26,714 nucleotides of DNA from positions 1 to 26,714 of the forward strand of contig DATNFP010000207.1 of the NCBI GenBank assembly GCA_035606335.1. The letters are read 5' to 3'. The first letter of the stretch is position 1; the number at the start of each line of letters is the position of its first letter. The translations under genes and the position numbers were made by a program. The notes under the pieces are model-generated. The model did not search any database. It was not told where the DNA came from and saw only the letters and a program-made list of their open reading frames with translations. Shown in pieces: positions 6,808 through 15,592 of the stretch. Origin of the DNA: DATNFP01 sp035606335. GTDB lineage: Bacteria > Bacteroidota > Bacteroidia > Chitinophagales > Chitinophagaceae.

Positions 6808-7908
6808 ATGGTGCTACTTACATTTAGTAAAAAGAGCTTTTTTCATTTTATACAACCCTCTCATTTATATATTGCCACGTTGGCATTTCTTGCTGTTACC
6901 TTTTTAATGGTTTTAGCTTTATATACTTATCTGTACATACAGAAGAGAAGATTTTTTCGCAATAAATTAATGACCCAGGCCCTTGACGATTGCATAGGTG
7001 CATTACTTATAGAAAGAACTCAGGATGATCTGGAAAAAAATGTTACACCCCAGTTATTAAAATATCTTAAGAAGCCAATTAGCAGGCAGCTTGCCATAGA
7101 CCAACTCATAAATACCAGAAAAAACATATCGGGCGAGGCTATAAATAACGTTATCTGGCTTTATAATTACCTTAACCTGAAAGAGGATTCTTTAAAGAAA
7201 TTTCAGAGCAACGTTTGGTATAAAAAGGCCAGAGGAATATATGAGCTATATATGATGAACCAAAGAGATATGCTCTTAAAAATATTTAAACGGACTAATA
7301 GCCAAAACGAATATATACGAATGGAGGCACAAATTGCAATCATTGGCTTTTCGGGATTTGAGGGGCTTGTATTCTTAAATACATTAACATATTCGTTAAC
7401 TGAATGGCACCAAATAAAATTGCTGGAACAATTAAGCACCTTCAACCAGGTACATTTAGAAAAATTGCCCAAATGGCTACAATCATCTAATAAATCGGTT
7501 GTGATGTTTGCTCTCAAACTGGCTGATGTTTATCAGCAAATATTTGTACACGATGAGGTGACAGAATGTCTTAAAGATGAAAATGAAAAAATAAGGCTGC
7601 AAGCCATAAAAACATTAAGCCGGATAGCAGTAGATAATACTCCTCAAATTCTACAAGACCAGTATGATAATGAAGAATATGCAACCAAGCTGGAGATATT
7701 AAGGCAGTTGGCAATTATTGGTAGTGAGGAAGATATTCCGTTTTTATTGGAAAAGCTGAATGAATCGGATGATAACCTGAAACTAGAGGCAACAAGAGCA
7801 ATAATGAAATGCAGCAGCAATGGAGAAGAGATAGTAGAGAAGAAAATAGAGAATGATAATATACCTGTATCTATCCTGAAACAGGTAAAATATGAACAAG
7901 TAAGATGA
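6808..7908 (+). CDS. Membrane-anchored HEAT-repeat protein
   Basis: A 366-residue protein with one clear membrane helix near the N-terminus (about residues 20-44, LYIATLAFLAVTFLMVLALY) followed by a basic stop (IQKRRFFRNK) and a long helical cytoplasmic region. From about residue 170 onward paired helices of HEAT type appear, for example RMEAQIAIIGFSGFEGLVFL, KIRLQAIKTLSRIAVD and LKLEATRAIMKCSS. HEAT repeats form scaffolds for protein contact. The stop overlaps the start of the GT2 gene (ATGA), which points to translational coupling and a tight stoichiometry with the synthase. I infer that it is the synthase's inner-membrane partner or the link to the receiver protein encoded just upstream. 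No enzymatic motif is visible. Confidence 0.85.
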   Translation: MVLLTFSKKSFFHFIQPSHLYIATLAFLAVTFLMVLALYTYLYIQKRRFFRNKLMTQALDDCIGALLIERTQDDLEKNVTPQLLKYLKKPISRQLAIDQLINTRKNISGEAINNVIWLYNYLNLKEDSLKKFQSNVWYKKARGIYELYMMNQRDMLLKIFKRTNSQNEYIRMEAQIAIIGFSGFEGLVFLNTLTYSLTEWHQIKLLEQLSTFNQVHLEKLPKWLQSSNKSVVMFALKLADVYQQIFVHDEVTECLKDENEKIRLQAIKTLSRIAVDNTPQILQDQYDNEEYATKLEILRQLAIIGSEEDIPFLLEKLNESDDNLKLEATRAIMKCSSNGEEIVEKKIENDNIPVSILKQVKYEQVR

Positions 7909-9335
7909 ACTTTTCAGATATAGTTTTTGACATACTCACCTATGGTATATTCTTGTATTCGGTAGTGCTATTACTGTTTTATGTATTTATAGGACTATAT
8001 TCCATAGGCGAAACAAACAATTATTTACACAGAAATATTTTTACGGATTATCGGTTGTTAGCGGCTTCTATACACATTCCTTCTGTAAGTATATTGGCTC
8101 CTGCATATAACGAAGGTGCTACGATTATTGAAAATGTAAAATCATTGTTATCTCTTTATTATAATAACCTGGAAGTGGTAATAATAAACGATGGCAGTAA
8201 AGATGATTCATTGCAAAAATTGATTGACCGCTATGAACTGGAAAAAGTAGACTACCATGTACAATATAAAATACCGACAAAAGAAATAAAGGGAATATAT
8301 AAAAGCAAAAGTCCCATTTACAGAAAACTGGTTGTAGTAGACAAAGTGAATGGCGGGAAAGCGGATGCGCTCAATGTAGGCATCAACGTTTCTTCTAACG
8401 ACTATATAGTATGTATAGATGTAGATTGTATCCTTGAACAAGATGCTATATTGAAAATGATAAAACCATTTCTGGAAGAAACAGATGCCAGGATTATTGC
8501 TACAGGAGGGGTTATCCGTATAGCCAATTCATGCGAAATAGTAGATGGAAGACTTATAAAAGTACACTTGCCCGGAAATTATTGGGCCCGAATGCAATCA
8601 CTGGAGTATATACGTGCTTTCATATTGGGCCGTATGGCATGGGCAAGGCTAAATGGGTTATTATTAATATCAGGTGCTTTTGGCGCATTCGATAAGCGAA
8701 TTGTTATCAAGTGTGGAGGCTATAATCATAATACTGTAGGTGAAGATATGGAGCTGGTTGTGCGCATGCGCAGGTATATGGAAGAAATGAAGCTGCCTTA
8801 TAAGGTAGCCTATATTCCTGATCCTCTGTGTTGGACAGAAGCGCCGGAATCGACCAAGATATTGGGAAGACAAAGGAATCGCTGGACAAGAGGAACCATA
8901 GAGACTTTAAAATTGCATAAGATCATGTTCTTTAATCCCAAGTACCGCTTACTTGGGATGTTGAGTTATCCATATTGGTTGTTTTTTGAGATGCTGGCTC
9001 CGTTAATTGAATTTTTCGGTTTTATCATTTTTGTTTTAATGACTTTTTTTGGCATTATAGAATGGTCTTTATTTGTTTCCTTACTCGCATTTATTATTTC
9101 ATTCGGATATATGTATTCGGCTTTTGCTGCTTTGATGGAAGTTACATCGTATAATATGTACAGGCGTAAAACCGACATGGCAAAACTATTGCTGACAGCA
9201 TTGACCGAGCCATTTTTCTTTCATCCTTTTGGGGTATGGGCTGCTATTAAAGGCTATATAGATCTAATCCGGAAAAAGAAAAGTTGGGGAGAAATGACCA
9301 GAACGGGTTTTGGTACTACACAAACAAAAAGCTAA
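7905..9335 (+). CDS. Processive GT2 glycosyltransferase (polysaccharide synthase)
   Basis: A 476-residue membrane glycosyltransferase of family 2, of the cellulose/PNAG/hyaluronan synthase type. An N-terminal membrane helix (about 11-33) precedes the catalytic domain with SILAPAYNEG (62-71), the nucleotide-sugar Asp in INDGSKDDS (Asp96), GGKADALNVG (150-159), the metal-binding IDVD (Asp172, Asp174), the acceptor-site VGEDMEL (Glu280, Asp281) and QRNRW (323-327). After this come about three membrane helices (about 345-430). The ED and QxxRW motifs mark processive synthases. There is no PilZ domain, so direct c-di-GMP control through the synthase is not indicated. It is coupled to the HEAT gene (4-base overlap) and followed 9 bases later by the LtaS-like gene. 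The sugar polymerised cannot be read from sequence; PgaC- and YaiP-like synthases are the nearest concepts. Confidence 0.92.
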   Translation: MNFSDIVFDILTYGIFLYSVVLLLFYVFIGLYSIGETNNYLHRNIFTDYRLLAASIHIPSVSILAPAYNEGATIIENVKSLLSLYYNNLEVVIINDGSKDDSLQKLIDRYELEKVDYHVQYKIPTKEIKGIYKSKSPIYRKLVVVDKVNGGKADALNVGINVSSNDYIVCIDVDCILEQDAILKMIKPFLEETDARIIATGGVIRIANSCEIVDGRLIKVHLPGNYWARMQSLEYIRAFILGRMAWARLNGLLLISGAFGAFDKRIVIKCGGYNHNTVGEDMELVVRMRRYMEEMKLPYKVAYIPDPLCWTEAPESTKILGRQRNRWTRGTIETLKLHKIMFFNPKYRLLGMLSYPYWLFFEMLAPLIEFFGFIIFVLMTFFGIIEWSLFVSLLAFIISFGYMYSAFAALMEVTSYNMYRRKTDMAKLLLTALTEPFFFHPFGVWAAIKGYIDLIRKKKSWGEMTRTGFGTTQTKS

Positions 9336-9344
9336 TAAAAACGT

Positions 9345-11378
9345 ATGAAGGCAAAATTATGGACACTAATTAAACAATCTGCAATAGCCTTTGTTTCAAG
9401 GCTTACAGTATTGTTTTTGCTTTATATAGTGCTGCGTTTTTTTGAGATGATATACAATATTGTACTGCATGGATATGATCATTATTTTTTTGCAGTACTG
9501 CTGTTGGGCCTTGTTAAAGACCTCTCTTTTGTCGTAATAATAACATTGCCATTGTACCTGCTATATACTATATTATATCTGCTCAATAAGAAAATTGCAA
9601 ACTTAGTCTTTATAGTTATTGCTGCTTTGTTATGTGTTATACAAATAGCCCTTGTAAAATATTTTCTCACATCTTTAGTGCCTTTAGGCGGCGACCTCTG
9701 GCAATACTCGTGGAGCGATATTAAGCAGACAGTTGGGGCTGCCGGAGGCATTCCTTTATCAGCGATTATTCTTTTTATCGTATTTATTGCCCTGGTAGTA
9801 TTCTTGTTTTCTGTTCTTACAAAAAGAATCCATTTTAAGGCCGGGATATCAATATTTATAATCATTCTTTTTATTATTGTAGATCGCATCGGCATTTCAG
9901 ACATTGTAACAGAATGGAAACCGACAAATAACGAATATGCGAACAACCTGTCAATTGATAAGTCTGCATTTTTCTATAAGAGCAGCCTGGAGCATTTTAT
10001 ACCAAAGTCGCAGGATGTAGATATATACTCCGATGCTTATAGCGGAGACTATGGTGATGAAAAAAATAATATCGAAACTATTTCTATTAAATATGTAGAT
10101 GAAAATAATTATCCCTTCTTACACAAAGACGAAACTCCGGACGTGCTTTCTGCTTTTCTACATCCGACGTCAGCCAAACCAAATATTGTCTTCTTATTAG
10201 TAGAGGGCTTAGGAAGAGCATTTACAAATGATGGAGCTTATTTGGGGAATTTCACACCATTTATTGACTCTTTATCCCAGCAGAGCCTTTATTGGCAAAA
10301 CTTCCTGAGCGAAGGAGGACGAACATTTGCAGTACTGCCGTCGGTATTAGGTTCATTGCCTTTTGGTAAAAACGGCTTTTGTGAATTTGGAGAAAAGGCT
10401 CCAAATGATGTTAGCCTAATAAGCCTGCTAAGGTATAATGGGTATAATACTGCTTTTTATTACGGCGGTGATTCTCACTTTGACTTGATGGATGTTTTCT
10501 TAAAGAAAAATGCGATAAACCAGATAAATGATATCAACACATTTCCAGCCGGCTATATTAAGCTGCCAAGCAACCAAGGAGGGTTTAGCTGGGGGTATGG
10601 AGATAAGGAATTATTCAGACGATATTTTGAGACAAAAGGAAATACTACACAGCCCTATTTAAGTATACTACTCACTGTATCCACTCACAGCCCTTTTTTG
10701 ATAAATGAGCAAGACTATTATCTCAACAGGTTTGAAAAAAGGATGACCGAATTGAACTTTAGTGATTCGAGGAAAACCTCATCCCGGGATTATAAATATC
10801 AATTAGCAAGTGTATTATATACAGATGATGCAATACGGCAATTCTTTAATGCCTATTCTAAAAGGCCTGATTTTAATAATACCATCTTTATTATAACCGG
10901 TGACCATAGGATGCCCGAAATCCCAATGATAAATAAAATAGACCGTTATCATGTACCACTAATAATATATTCTCCTCTTGCGTATCGTAAGGCAAGATTT
11001 AGTTCTGTCTCTACACATTTTGATATAACCCCCAGCCTGTTGGCCTTCCTGAAAAACCAATATCATTTGCAAGCTCCGAGCCTGGTGAGCTGGTTAGGAA
11101 CCGGTTTGGATACCGGAAGAGAATTTAGAAATATCCACAGCTATCCCATCATGCAAACCAAAAACGACATTGTCGATTTTATTTCCGGTAGCTATATGAT
11201 AAACGCGAAAGATTTGTATTCAATTGATCCGCAGATGAACCTGAATACTTTAAATGACGATCAGATATTTAATAGGCTGAATGGTTTATTTGATAAATTC
11301 AAGCAAAAGAATGAAAAAATCATTGAAGGAGGTAAACTAATACCGGATAGTATTTATACGCACTATCTTCCTAAATGA
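9345..11378 (+). CDS. LtaS-like membrane sulfatase-fold phosphotransferase
   Basis: A 677-residue protein with about five N-terminal membrane helices (residues 15-190) and an extracytoplasmic alkaline-phosphatase/sulfatase-fold domain (about 275-610). The domain starts PNIVFLLVEGLG (metal ligand Glu287), carries the likely nucleophile Thr327 in EGGRTFAVLPS, a second metal site in ITGDHRMPE (Asp520, His521) and a late FDITPSLL. This is the layout of lipoteichoic acid synthases and of phosphoglycerol or phosphoethanolamine transferases that decorate glycans (LtaS, OpgB, EptA relatives). Sulfate-ester hydrolysis is less likely because the nucleophile site has Thr and not a Cys/Ser-x-Pro-x-Arg motif. 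Being last in the synthase operon, it probably adds a phospho-substituent to the exported polysaccharide in the periplasm. The gene's end overlaps the end of the convergent minus-strand gene by 16 bases. Confidence 0.88.
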   Translation: MKAKLWTLIKQSAIAFVSRLTVLFLLYIVLRFFEMIYNIVLHGYDHYFFAVLLLGLVKDLSFVVIITLPLYLLYTILYLLNKKIANLVFIVIAALLCVIQIALVKYFLTSLVPLGGDLWQYSWSDIKQTVGAAGGIPLSAIILFIVFIALVVFLFSVLTKRIHFKAGISIFIIILFIIVDRIGISDIVTEWKPTNNEYANNLSIDKSAFFYKSSLEHFIPKSQDVDIYSDAYSGDYGDEKNNIETISIKYVDENNYPFLHKDETPDVLSAFLHPTSAKPNIVFLLVEGLGRAFTNDGAYLGNFTPFIDSLSQQSLYWQNFLSEGGRTFAVLPSVLGSLPFGKNGFCEFGEKAPNDVSLISLLRYNGYNTAFYYGGDSHFDLMDVFLKKNAINQINDINTFPAGYIKLPSNQGGFSWGYGDKELFRRYFETKGNTTQPYLSILLTVSTHSPFLINEQDYYLNRFEKRMTELNFSDSRKTSSRDYKYQLASVLYTDDAIRQFFNAYSKRPDFNNTIFIITGDHRMPEIPMINKIDRYHVPLIIYSPLAYRKARFSSVSTHFDITPSLLAFLKNQYHLQAPSLVSWLGTGLDTGREFRNIHSYPIMQTKNDIVDFISGSYMINAKDLYSIDPQMNLNTLNDDQIFNRLNGLFDKFKQKNEKIIEGGKLIPDSIYTHYLPK

Positions 11379-12541
11379 TGCTTTTTGATTTTATCGTAAT
11401 AGTCATCTAGAATTTTTGTAATTAATGGTCTGTAATAAAACCAGAAAAACTTCCTTCGATCTATATGATCAAGATGATTGTAGAACAGAAATTTAAAATA
11501 TTCGGCACCTTTAAAATAGGAACTAGAGATGTCCAGTGGATTATCACTAAAATCTGCTGAAAAATAGGCAAATTGATAATCATCTCCGATGTGCATTTGG
11601 ACTGCTGGGAAGGTTAGAGGAATCCCGTACTTAACAAGTTCTGCCTTTCCTGCGTTATTAAAATCTATCTGAAAATGGGATAAGATTTTATTTACGGAAG
11701 TATCTGTAGTTAATACATCGAACCAGAAGGGATAATTTATCTGCTCCGGTAAGTTATACGCTCTCGCTGCGGCTTCAGATGTAATTATTTTGGGTATTGG
11801 CTGGGTAAGATGGGTGTCTTTCTCCAGGACTACCACCTGGTCTTTATTATTTACAAAGGCTATCCCCTCTTTTGTAAATGGCCATTTGCCACCATTTTCT
11901 CTTTTATAATCATTTATCAACCATCGGGGAAGCTCTGTATTAATATTGGTGTCTAGTGATTCAAAAAACCGTCCTGTCCAACCAGTCCAATGCAGTGAGA
12001 AAAGCTGTTCAAACTTATCTCTTATGTCATCTGATGTAGGGGACCCGATACTATTAAACTCGGTAAGAATAAGCTTGTGTTTTGCTTTGATATCACTTAG
12101 AAAATTAATATCCTGCTCGCTAAGTCCTCCATATATCATCCCCGAACGTTCGGTATTGTTTTTCTGAGAAAGCCATTCGTTCCTGTATACTCCATATGCA
12201 TCTGTTATGTACACCAAGTCAGCATCGTTGCTTAATTGATTGAGCTGATCATTCGAAAATCTTTCCAATCCTTTAATTCTATATTTCTCATTTGCAAAAG
12301 GGAAAAAGCCAAAATAGTCCCTGCTCACTTTGTATAGCTCAGTCTTGTTTTTCGTAAATTTTTCATGGTTAAGTATCCATGTAAGTGATACGTGTTCCTG
12401 CCCGTCAGGAGTAAGGACAGTTTTATCGATAATGGCAACTACCAATTTCTTCTTAGGTGTTAAGCACCACCATACCACCATCCATAATGGAAGCAGAATG
12501 ATAATAATAACAATCAGCCAAATAATCCTTTTCTTTGTCAT
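11363..12541 (-). CDS. Membrane-anchored periplasmic protein of unknown function
   Basis: A 392-residue protein with an N-terminal signal anchor (residues 7-27, IWLIVIIIILLPLWMVVWWCL) and a soluble domain outside the inner membrane. The region 34-150 alternates strands and helices (KKLVVAIIDKTV, DADLVYITDAYGVY, KAKHKLILTEFNSIGSP) in a Rossmann-like or class I glutamine-amidotransferase-like pattern. It is followed by LHWTGWTGRFFESLD, rich in aromatics as in sugar-binding sites, and a conserved-looking late segment GIPLTFPAVQMHIGDDYQFAY. The C-terminus is basic and helical. I do not recognise a named family; the fold comparison is inference. The gene starts 9 bases after the stop of the YaiO-type barrel gene and so is co-transcribed with it. 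A role in trimming or processing the polysaccharide during export is plausible. Confidence 0.75.
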   Translation of the reverse strand: MTKKRIIWLIVIIIILLPLWMVVWWCLTPKKKLVVAIIDKTVLTPDGQEHVSLTWILNHEKFTKNKTELYKVSRDYFGFFPFANEKYRIKGLERFSNDQLNQLSNDADLVYITDAYGVYRNEWLSQKNNTERSGMIYGGLSEQDINFLSDIKAKHKLILTEFNSIGSPTSDDIRDKFEQLFSLHWTGWTGRFFESLDTNINTELPRWLINDYKRENGGKWPFTKEGIAFVNNKDQVVVLEKDTHLTQPIPKIITSEAAARAYNLPEQINYPFWFDVLTTDTSVNKILSHFQIDFNNAGKAELVKYGIPLTFPAVQMHIGDDYQFAYFSADFSDNPLDISSSYFKGAEYFKFLFYNHLDHIDRRKFFWFYYRPLITKILDDYYDKIKKHHLGR

Positions 12542-12550
12542 AAAGCGTTT

Positions 12551-13816
12551 TTAAAAACGTCTCTGGTAACCTGCACCTACTTGTATTTGATTCCCCTTTG
12601 TTCCCGGCCGATATTCCTGGTTTATAATAGATGCATCGAATGTTATAATGTTGAGCCGTTTTATTGTATGCATAAAATCCAATCCTGCCTTATAGGTAAG
12701 CAATTTGTAATGACTATTTAACAGGTAACTCACCGACTGGTCGTCAGGAGAAATACCCGTTCCGATGGTTAGTCCTATATAGTCATACGCCCCCCCAAAA
12801 TAATAGCGCGCAAGAGCGCTATACGATTGTGAAATATATTGGTTATCGGGTGTGAGATATGTTCTTAGGCCAAATAAGCAACTTTTATAGTATTTGCCAA
12901 TATAGGCAGTAAATATATCAGTAGAGCTGGTAAAATATAAATATCGCACACCGAGCTCTGCCTCAAATGCGCGCGGTAAATTGGAAAACAAAGAAAGACC
13001 TGCACGCCAGTGAGAAAAGACTCCCACATTATCTGAATACCCAACATTTACATAACTATAAAACATTCTTGAAATATGCGGATATCCTTCGAGCTCATAT
13101 TGAACCCCGTTTTCTTTAAAGCGGTTTGCATAATCCACTCGCCCGGTAAATGAGCCCAATCTTGTACTTCTGGTATAATCCACCGACGCAAGATGCCATG
13201 GATCGGAAAATTGTTTATCAAAATACACATAGTCGTAGTTGATGCTCACCTTATTGAACGATATTTCGTCCCGTATTCTCGCTTGAAGAGCCCTTGCTGA
13301 GGCATCGCCATTATCTATTGATAACAATGTATCTACTATCAGCCCTGCTAATTTAAACTGGCGTAAAGCATAATATATTTTCGCCTTTCTCAGCATCAGC
13401 GCGGTTGATTTCGGAATATTGTTCAATCCCTTATCACATAGCGCCAACGCCTCAACATAATTGTCATTCCAGTATTCCATATCCACATAGCCCAGATAAG
13501 CATCCTCATATTTTGGACTTTCAGCTACCGCTATCTTAAAGCAGCTTCTTGCACTGTCGTAATTTTTACTCCATGTATATAAGCGCCCAAGAAAGATTCG
13601 TATATCAGTGTAGTTTGGGGAAATAGAAAGACCTTTTTTACAATATGCAATGGCTTTAGGATAATTATCTTCCTTAAACGCAGCATGCCTTGCCGACTGG
13701 AATAAGCCATCAGAAGTTGTTGTATCCTGGGCGCCCACAGCGCAGCAACCGAATATAATTAATATAAGAAACGAACAATATTTTACTCCTCTCTTAATGT
13801 AACGATAAATCATCAT
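12551..13816 (-). CDS. YaiO-family TPR plus outer-membrane beta-barrel protein
   Basis: A 421-residue protein with a signal peptide (MMIYRYIKRG...CCAVGAQ), TPR repeats at about residues 35-170 (NYPKAIAYCKKGLSISPNYT, NYDSARSCFKIAVAESPKYE, NYVEALALCDKGLNNIPKST) and a C-terminal beta-barrel of about 220 residues with alternating aromatic strands, from VSINYDYVYFDKQFSDPWH to the final aromatic residue (QVGAGYQRRF). The barrel, with a first strand after 'DPWHLASVDYTR', fits the YaiO outer-membrane domain. TPR-plus-barrel is the layout of polysaccharide export porins such as PgaA and BcsC. With a GT2 synthase encoded across the convergent junction, it is the likely outer-membrane exporter or a partner of it. 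Two in-frame Met codons (13816 and 13813) could both serve as start. It leads the operon with the unknown anchored protein. Confidence 0.88.
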   Translation of the reverse strand: MMIYRYIKRGVKYCSFLILIIFGCCAVGAQDTTTSDGLFQSARHAAFKEDNYPKAIAYCKKGLSISPNYTDIRIFLGRLYTWSKNYDSARSCFKIAVAESPKYEDAYLGYVDMEYWNDNYVEALALCDKGLNNIPKSTALMLRKAKIYYALRQFKLAGLIVDTLLSIDNGDASARALQARIRDEISFNKVSINYDYVYFDKQFSDPWHLASVDYTRSTRLGSFTGRVDYANRFKENGVQYELEGYPHISRMFYSYVNVGYSDNVGVFSHWRAGLSLFSNLPRAFEAELGVRYLYFTSSTDIFTAYIGKYYKSCLFGLRTYLTPDNQYISQSYSALARYYFGGAYDYIGLTIGTGISPDDQSVSYLLNSHYKLLTYKAGLDFMHTIKRLNIITFDASIINQEYRPGTKGNQIQVGAGYQRRF

Positions 13817-14064
13817 AGCAAAATAAAAATATTATACTTCATGTCTTAATAAGTACAATTCAAATAAAATTCCTCATTTCATTGAGTTTTTCCTCAATAG
13901 CAATTATCACACAGAATGACTTGCACCATTTGAAGCTACCAATATAATATAATTCGGATTTAATATCTATATAGGCACGTAATAAGTCCCACCCAATTAG
14001 TATTATATGAATAACTTCAACCTTTTATAGAAGAAGCTGGAATCACTGAATAATAGGGTTAAAA

Positions 14065-14102
14065 GTGGCACCAAGTGTTCGATGTACTCTTTCCTTCTTC
14101 GC
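14065..14102. repeat. Conserved terminator-associated motif, copy B
   Basis: The core CAAGTGTTCGATG starts at 14072, 28 bases from the base of the hairpin at 14111-14129. It shares the core and the TTCGC-AAAA end with the other two copies, in the same orientation relative to the upstream minus-strand gene. Confidence 0.5.
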
Positions 14103-14110
14103 AAAAATAT

Positions 14111-14129
14111 AACCCGCACAGGGCGGGTT
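14111..14129 (-). terminator. Hairpin terminator of the T9SS cargo gene
   Basis: AACCCGC pairs with GCGGGTT around a five-base loop, 39 bases after the stop at 14168. On the minus strand it is followed by ATATTTTTGC, a T-rich tail. Confidence 0.7.
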
Positions 14130-14167
14130 TTACATTTATAACTAATTACAAGAAGTGTGTGGCAGAA

Positions 14168-15592
14168 TCATTGCTTTACGATAGACTGGCGGTGCAGTAC
14201 ATTACCTTTCCCGTCCTGGATCAGCAACCAATAAGTACCAGGAGTGAAACCGGATAAAGAGACGGCCTCCGTATTATTGAAAGAAGAAATGCCTTCTGTC
14301 ATCATTTTCTGGCCGCTTGCATTGATGATGCTGATCACCAGAGAGCTGGTGTTGTTATTACTGTTGTCTTTTCGTTTGATGAACAAGTCATTGATCGTAG
14401 GATTGGGATAGATGGTGAAGTTGTCCTGTGCTGCTATCTTTTGTACGTCGGTGCTTTGAAGGGATTCATAATAGTAGTATTCAGTAGTAGAGGGTATTGA
14501 TAAGTATGAGGTATCAGCATAATCATACCATTTTTCCTGTACCGGTTCATTGTCTGCATCATAGCTGAATACGATCATCTGGCCCTCCTGAGATACCCAG
14601 CCCATGGCCGGGTCCCAATTTTTGACATAGCAGGTATCCACCATACCCAACGCGTCCAGGTGATACTGCTTGTTTGTGTATTGCGGAGCGCCGCCTGTGA
14701 AATTGGTATATTCTATAAACGTAGTGGGGTAGCTAATGCCACTGGTGTAGGCGAAAGTATCCGCGATGGTATAGCCACCAAAAATACCCGTTACTGCAGT
14801 GAGCAACTGGTTGGAGCTATTGTAAGTATAGATACTACCCAACAGGTTGAACCATGTCCCGAATCCTATATATTCATATGTATTCGTTTCGATCACATTT
14901 CCGGATGAGTCATAGGCATAATCATTTTTTCCCGAAAGCTGCCATACGCCGGACGAGTCTTTTCTTAACATGCTGTCTGCCAGCAGACGGCCTGATACAT
15001 CATACATAAAAAACCTTTTGACGGCACTGTCCCAGGTCGTTCCATTTGGATAAAACCAGTAGCTGGCTGCTATATTATTTTTCGGATCAAAAGTGTTGAG
15101 ATACTTCCCGGTGCTGACTGTATCATGAAATAGATCAATGTAAGTTATCAGGTTATTATTTACATCGTAATTACTGAATGTCTTTTCATACAAATTTAGG
15201 ACATGGGCCTTTTGTATCCAGAGAATAGCAGTATCGCAATATATCTGTGGCGAAAGAAAATGACCACCATCCTGATTGTACATAGGATTGCCTGTATATG
15301 GATTTACAAAGAAATCATACTCCAGGTTCAGGTAATCGAATGTAGATCCCCGTTTGTTACTGTAAGTTAATAAGATGCTGTCTGTAAGTGTACTCGTACT
15401 GTCGTATGTACTGGCCCCGATAACTCGTTCTTCAGGGGCCGTACCTCTGCTGGCCAGGTTAGAAGGCATCAGGGATTGGAGTACCTGATGACGCGATTGT
15501 AACAAATTGTGTGCTTGCTGGACTGGGTCTGAGCTTTGGGCAGAAGCTGCTGAGGCAGCAACGGCCATCAATAAGATAAGCGCTTTTTTCAT
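14168..15592 (-). CDS. Secreted T9SS type A sorting-domain protein with RHS-like repeats
   Basis: With the start at 15590-15592 the protein has 474 residues and begins with a clean signal peptide (MKKALILLMAVAASAASAQ). The ATG at 15649 would add 19 residues with no signal character, so the internal Met is preferred. The middle holds tyrosine-rich segments of the RHS/YD type, such as DYAYDSSGNVIETNTYEY and YTYNSSNQLLTAVTG, which form beta-sheet surfaces. The last 80 residues (from FTIYPNPTINDLFIKR to the end) are a type A C-terminal sorting domain, which directs export through the type IX system and anchoring to the cell surface. No enzymatic motif is visible. Its base composition seems more GC-rich than the neighbouring sensor kinase gene (by eye). 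Confidence 0.85.
   Translation of the reverse strand: MKKALILLMAVAASAASAQSSDPVQQAHNLLQSRHQVLQSLMPSNLASRGTAPEERVIGASTYDSTSTLTDSILLTYSNKRGSTFDYLNLEYDFFVNPYTGNPMYNQDGGHFLSPQIYCDTAILWIQKAHVLNLYEKTFSNYDVNNNLITYIDLFHDTVSTGKYLNTFDPKNNIAASYWFYPNGTTWDSAVKRFFMYDVSGRLLADSMLRKDSSGVWQLSGKNDYAYDSSGNVIETNTYEYIGFGTWFNLLGSIYTYNSSNQLLTAVTGIFGGYTIADTFAYTSGISYPTTFIEYTNFTGGAPQYTNKQYHLDALGMVDTCYVKNWDPAMGWVSQEGQMIVFSYDADNEPVQEKWYDYADTSYLSIPSTTEYYYYESLQSTDVQKIAAQDNFTIYPNPTINDLFIKRKDNSNNNTSSLVISIINASGQKMMTEGISSFNNTEAVSLSGFTPGTYWLLIQDGKGNVLHRQSIVKQ

Larger units (their letters stand above)
13817..14167. other. Intergenic region upstream of the YaiO-type gene
   Basis: The left half should contain the promoter of the minus-strand barrel gene. 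It has a short inverted repeat (ATTGAG/CTCAAT, 13881-13898) and two near-identical octamers TCCTCATT and TCCTCAAT at 13871 and 13891, which could be a regulator site. The right half holds motif copy B and the terminator of the T9SS cargo gene. No coding frame is supported. Confidence 0.4.

Noticed and set aside
9482..9946. 154-residue minus-strand frame inside the LtaS-like gene
   Set aside because: It is antisense to membrane helices and shows no family pattern; the sense frame has clear motifs.
9345..11378. Call as true sulfatase
   Set aside because: There is no Cys/Ser-x-Pro-x-Arg formylglycine motif; the Thr nucleophile and N-terminal membrane helices fit the LtaS class.
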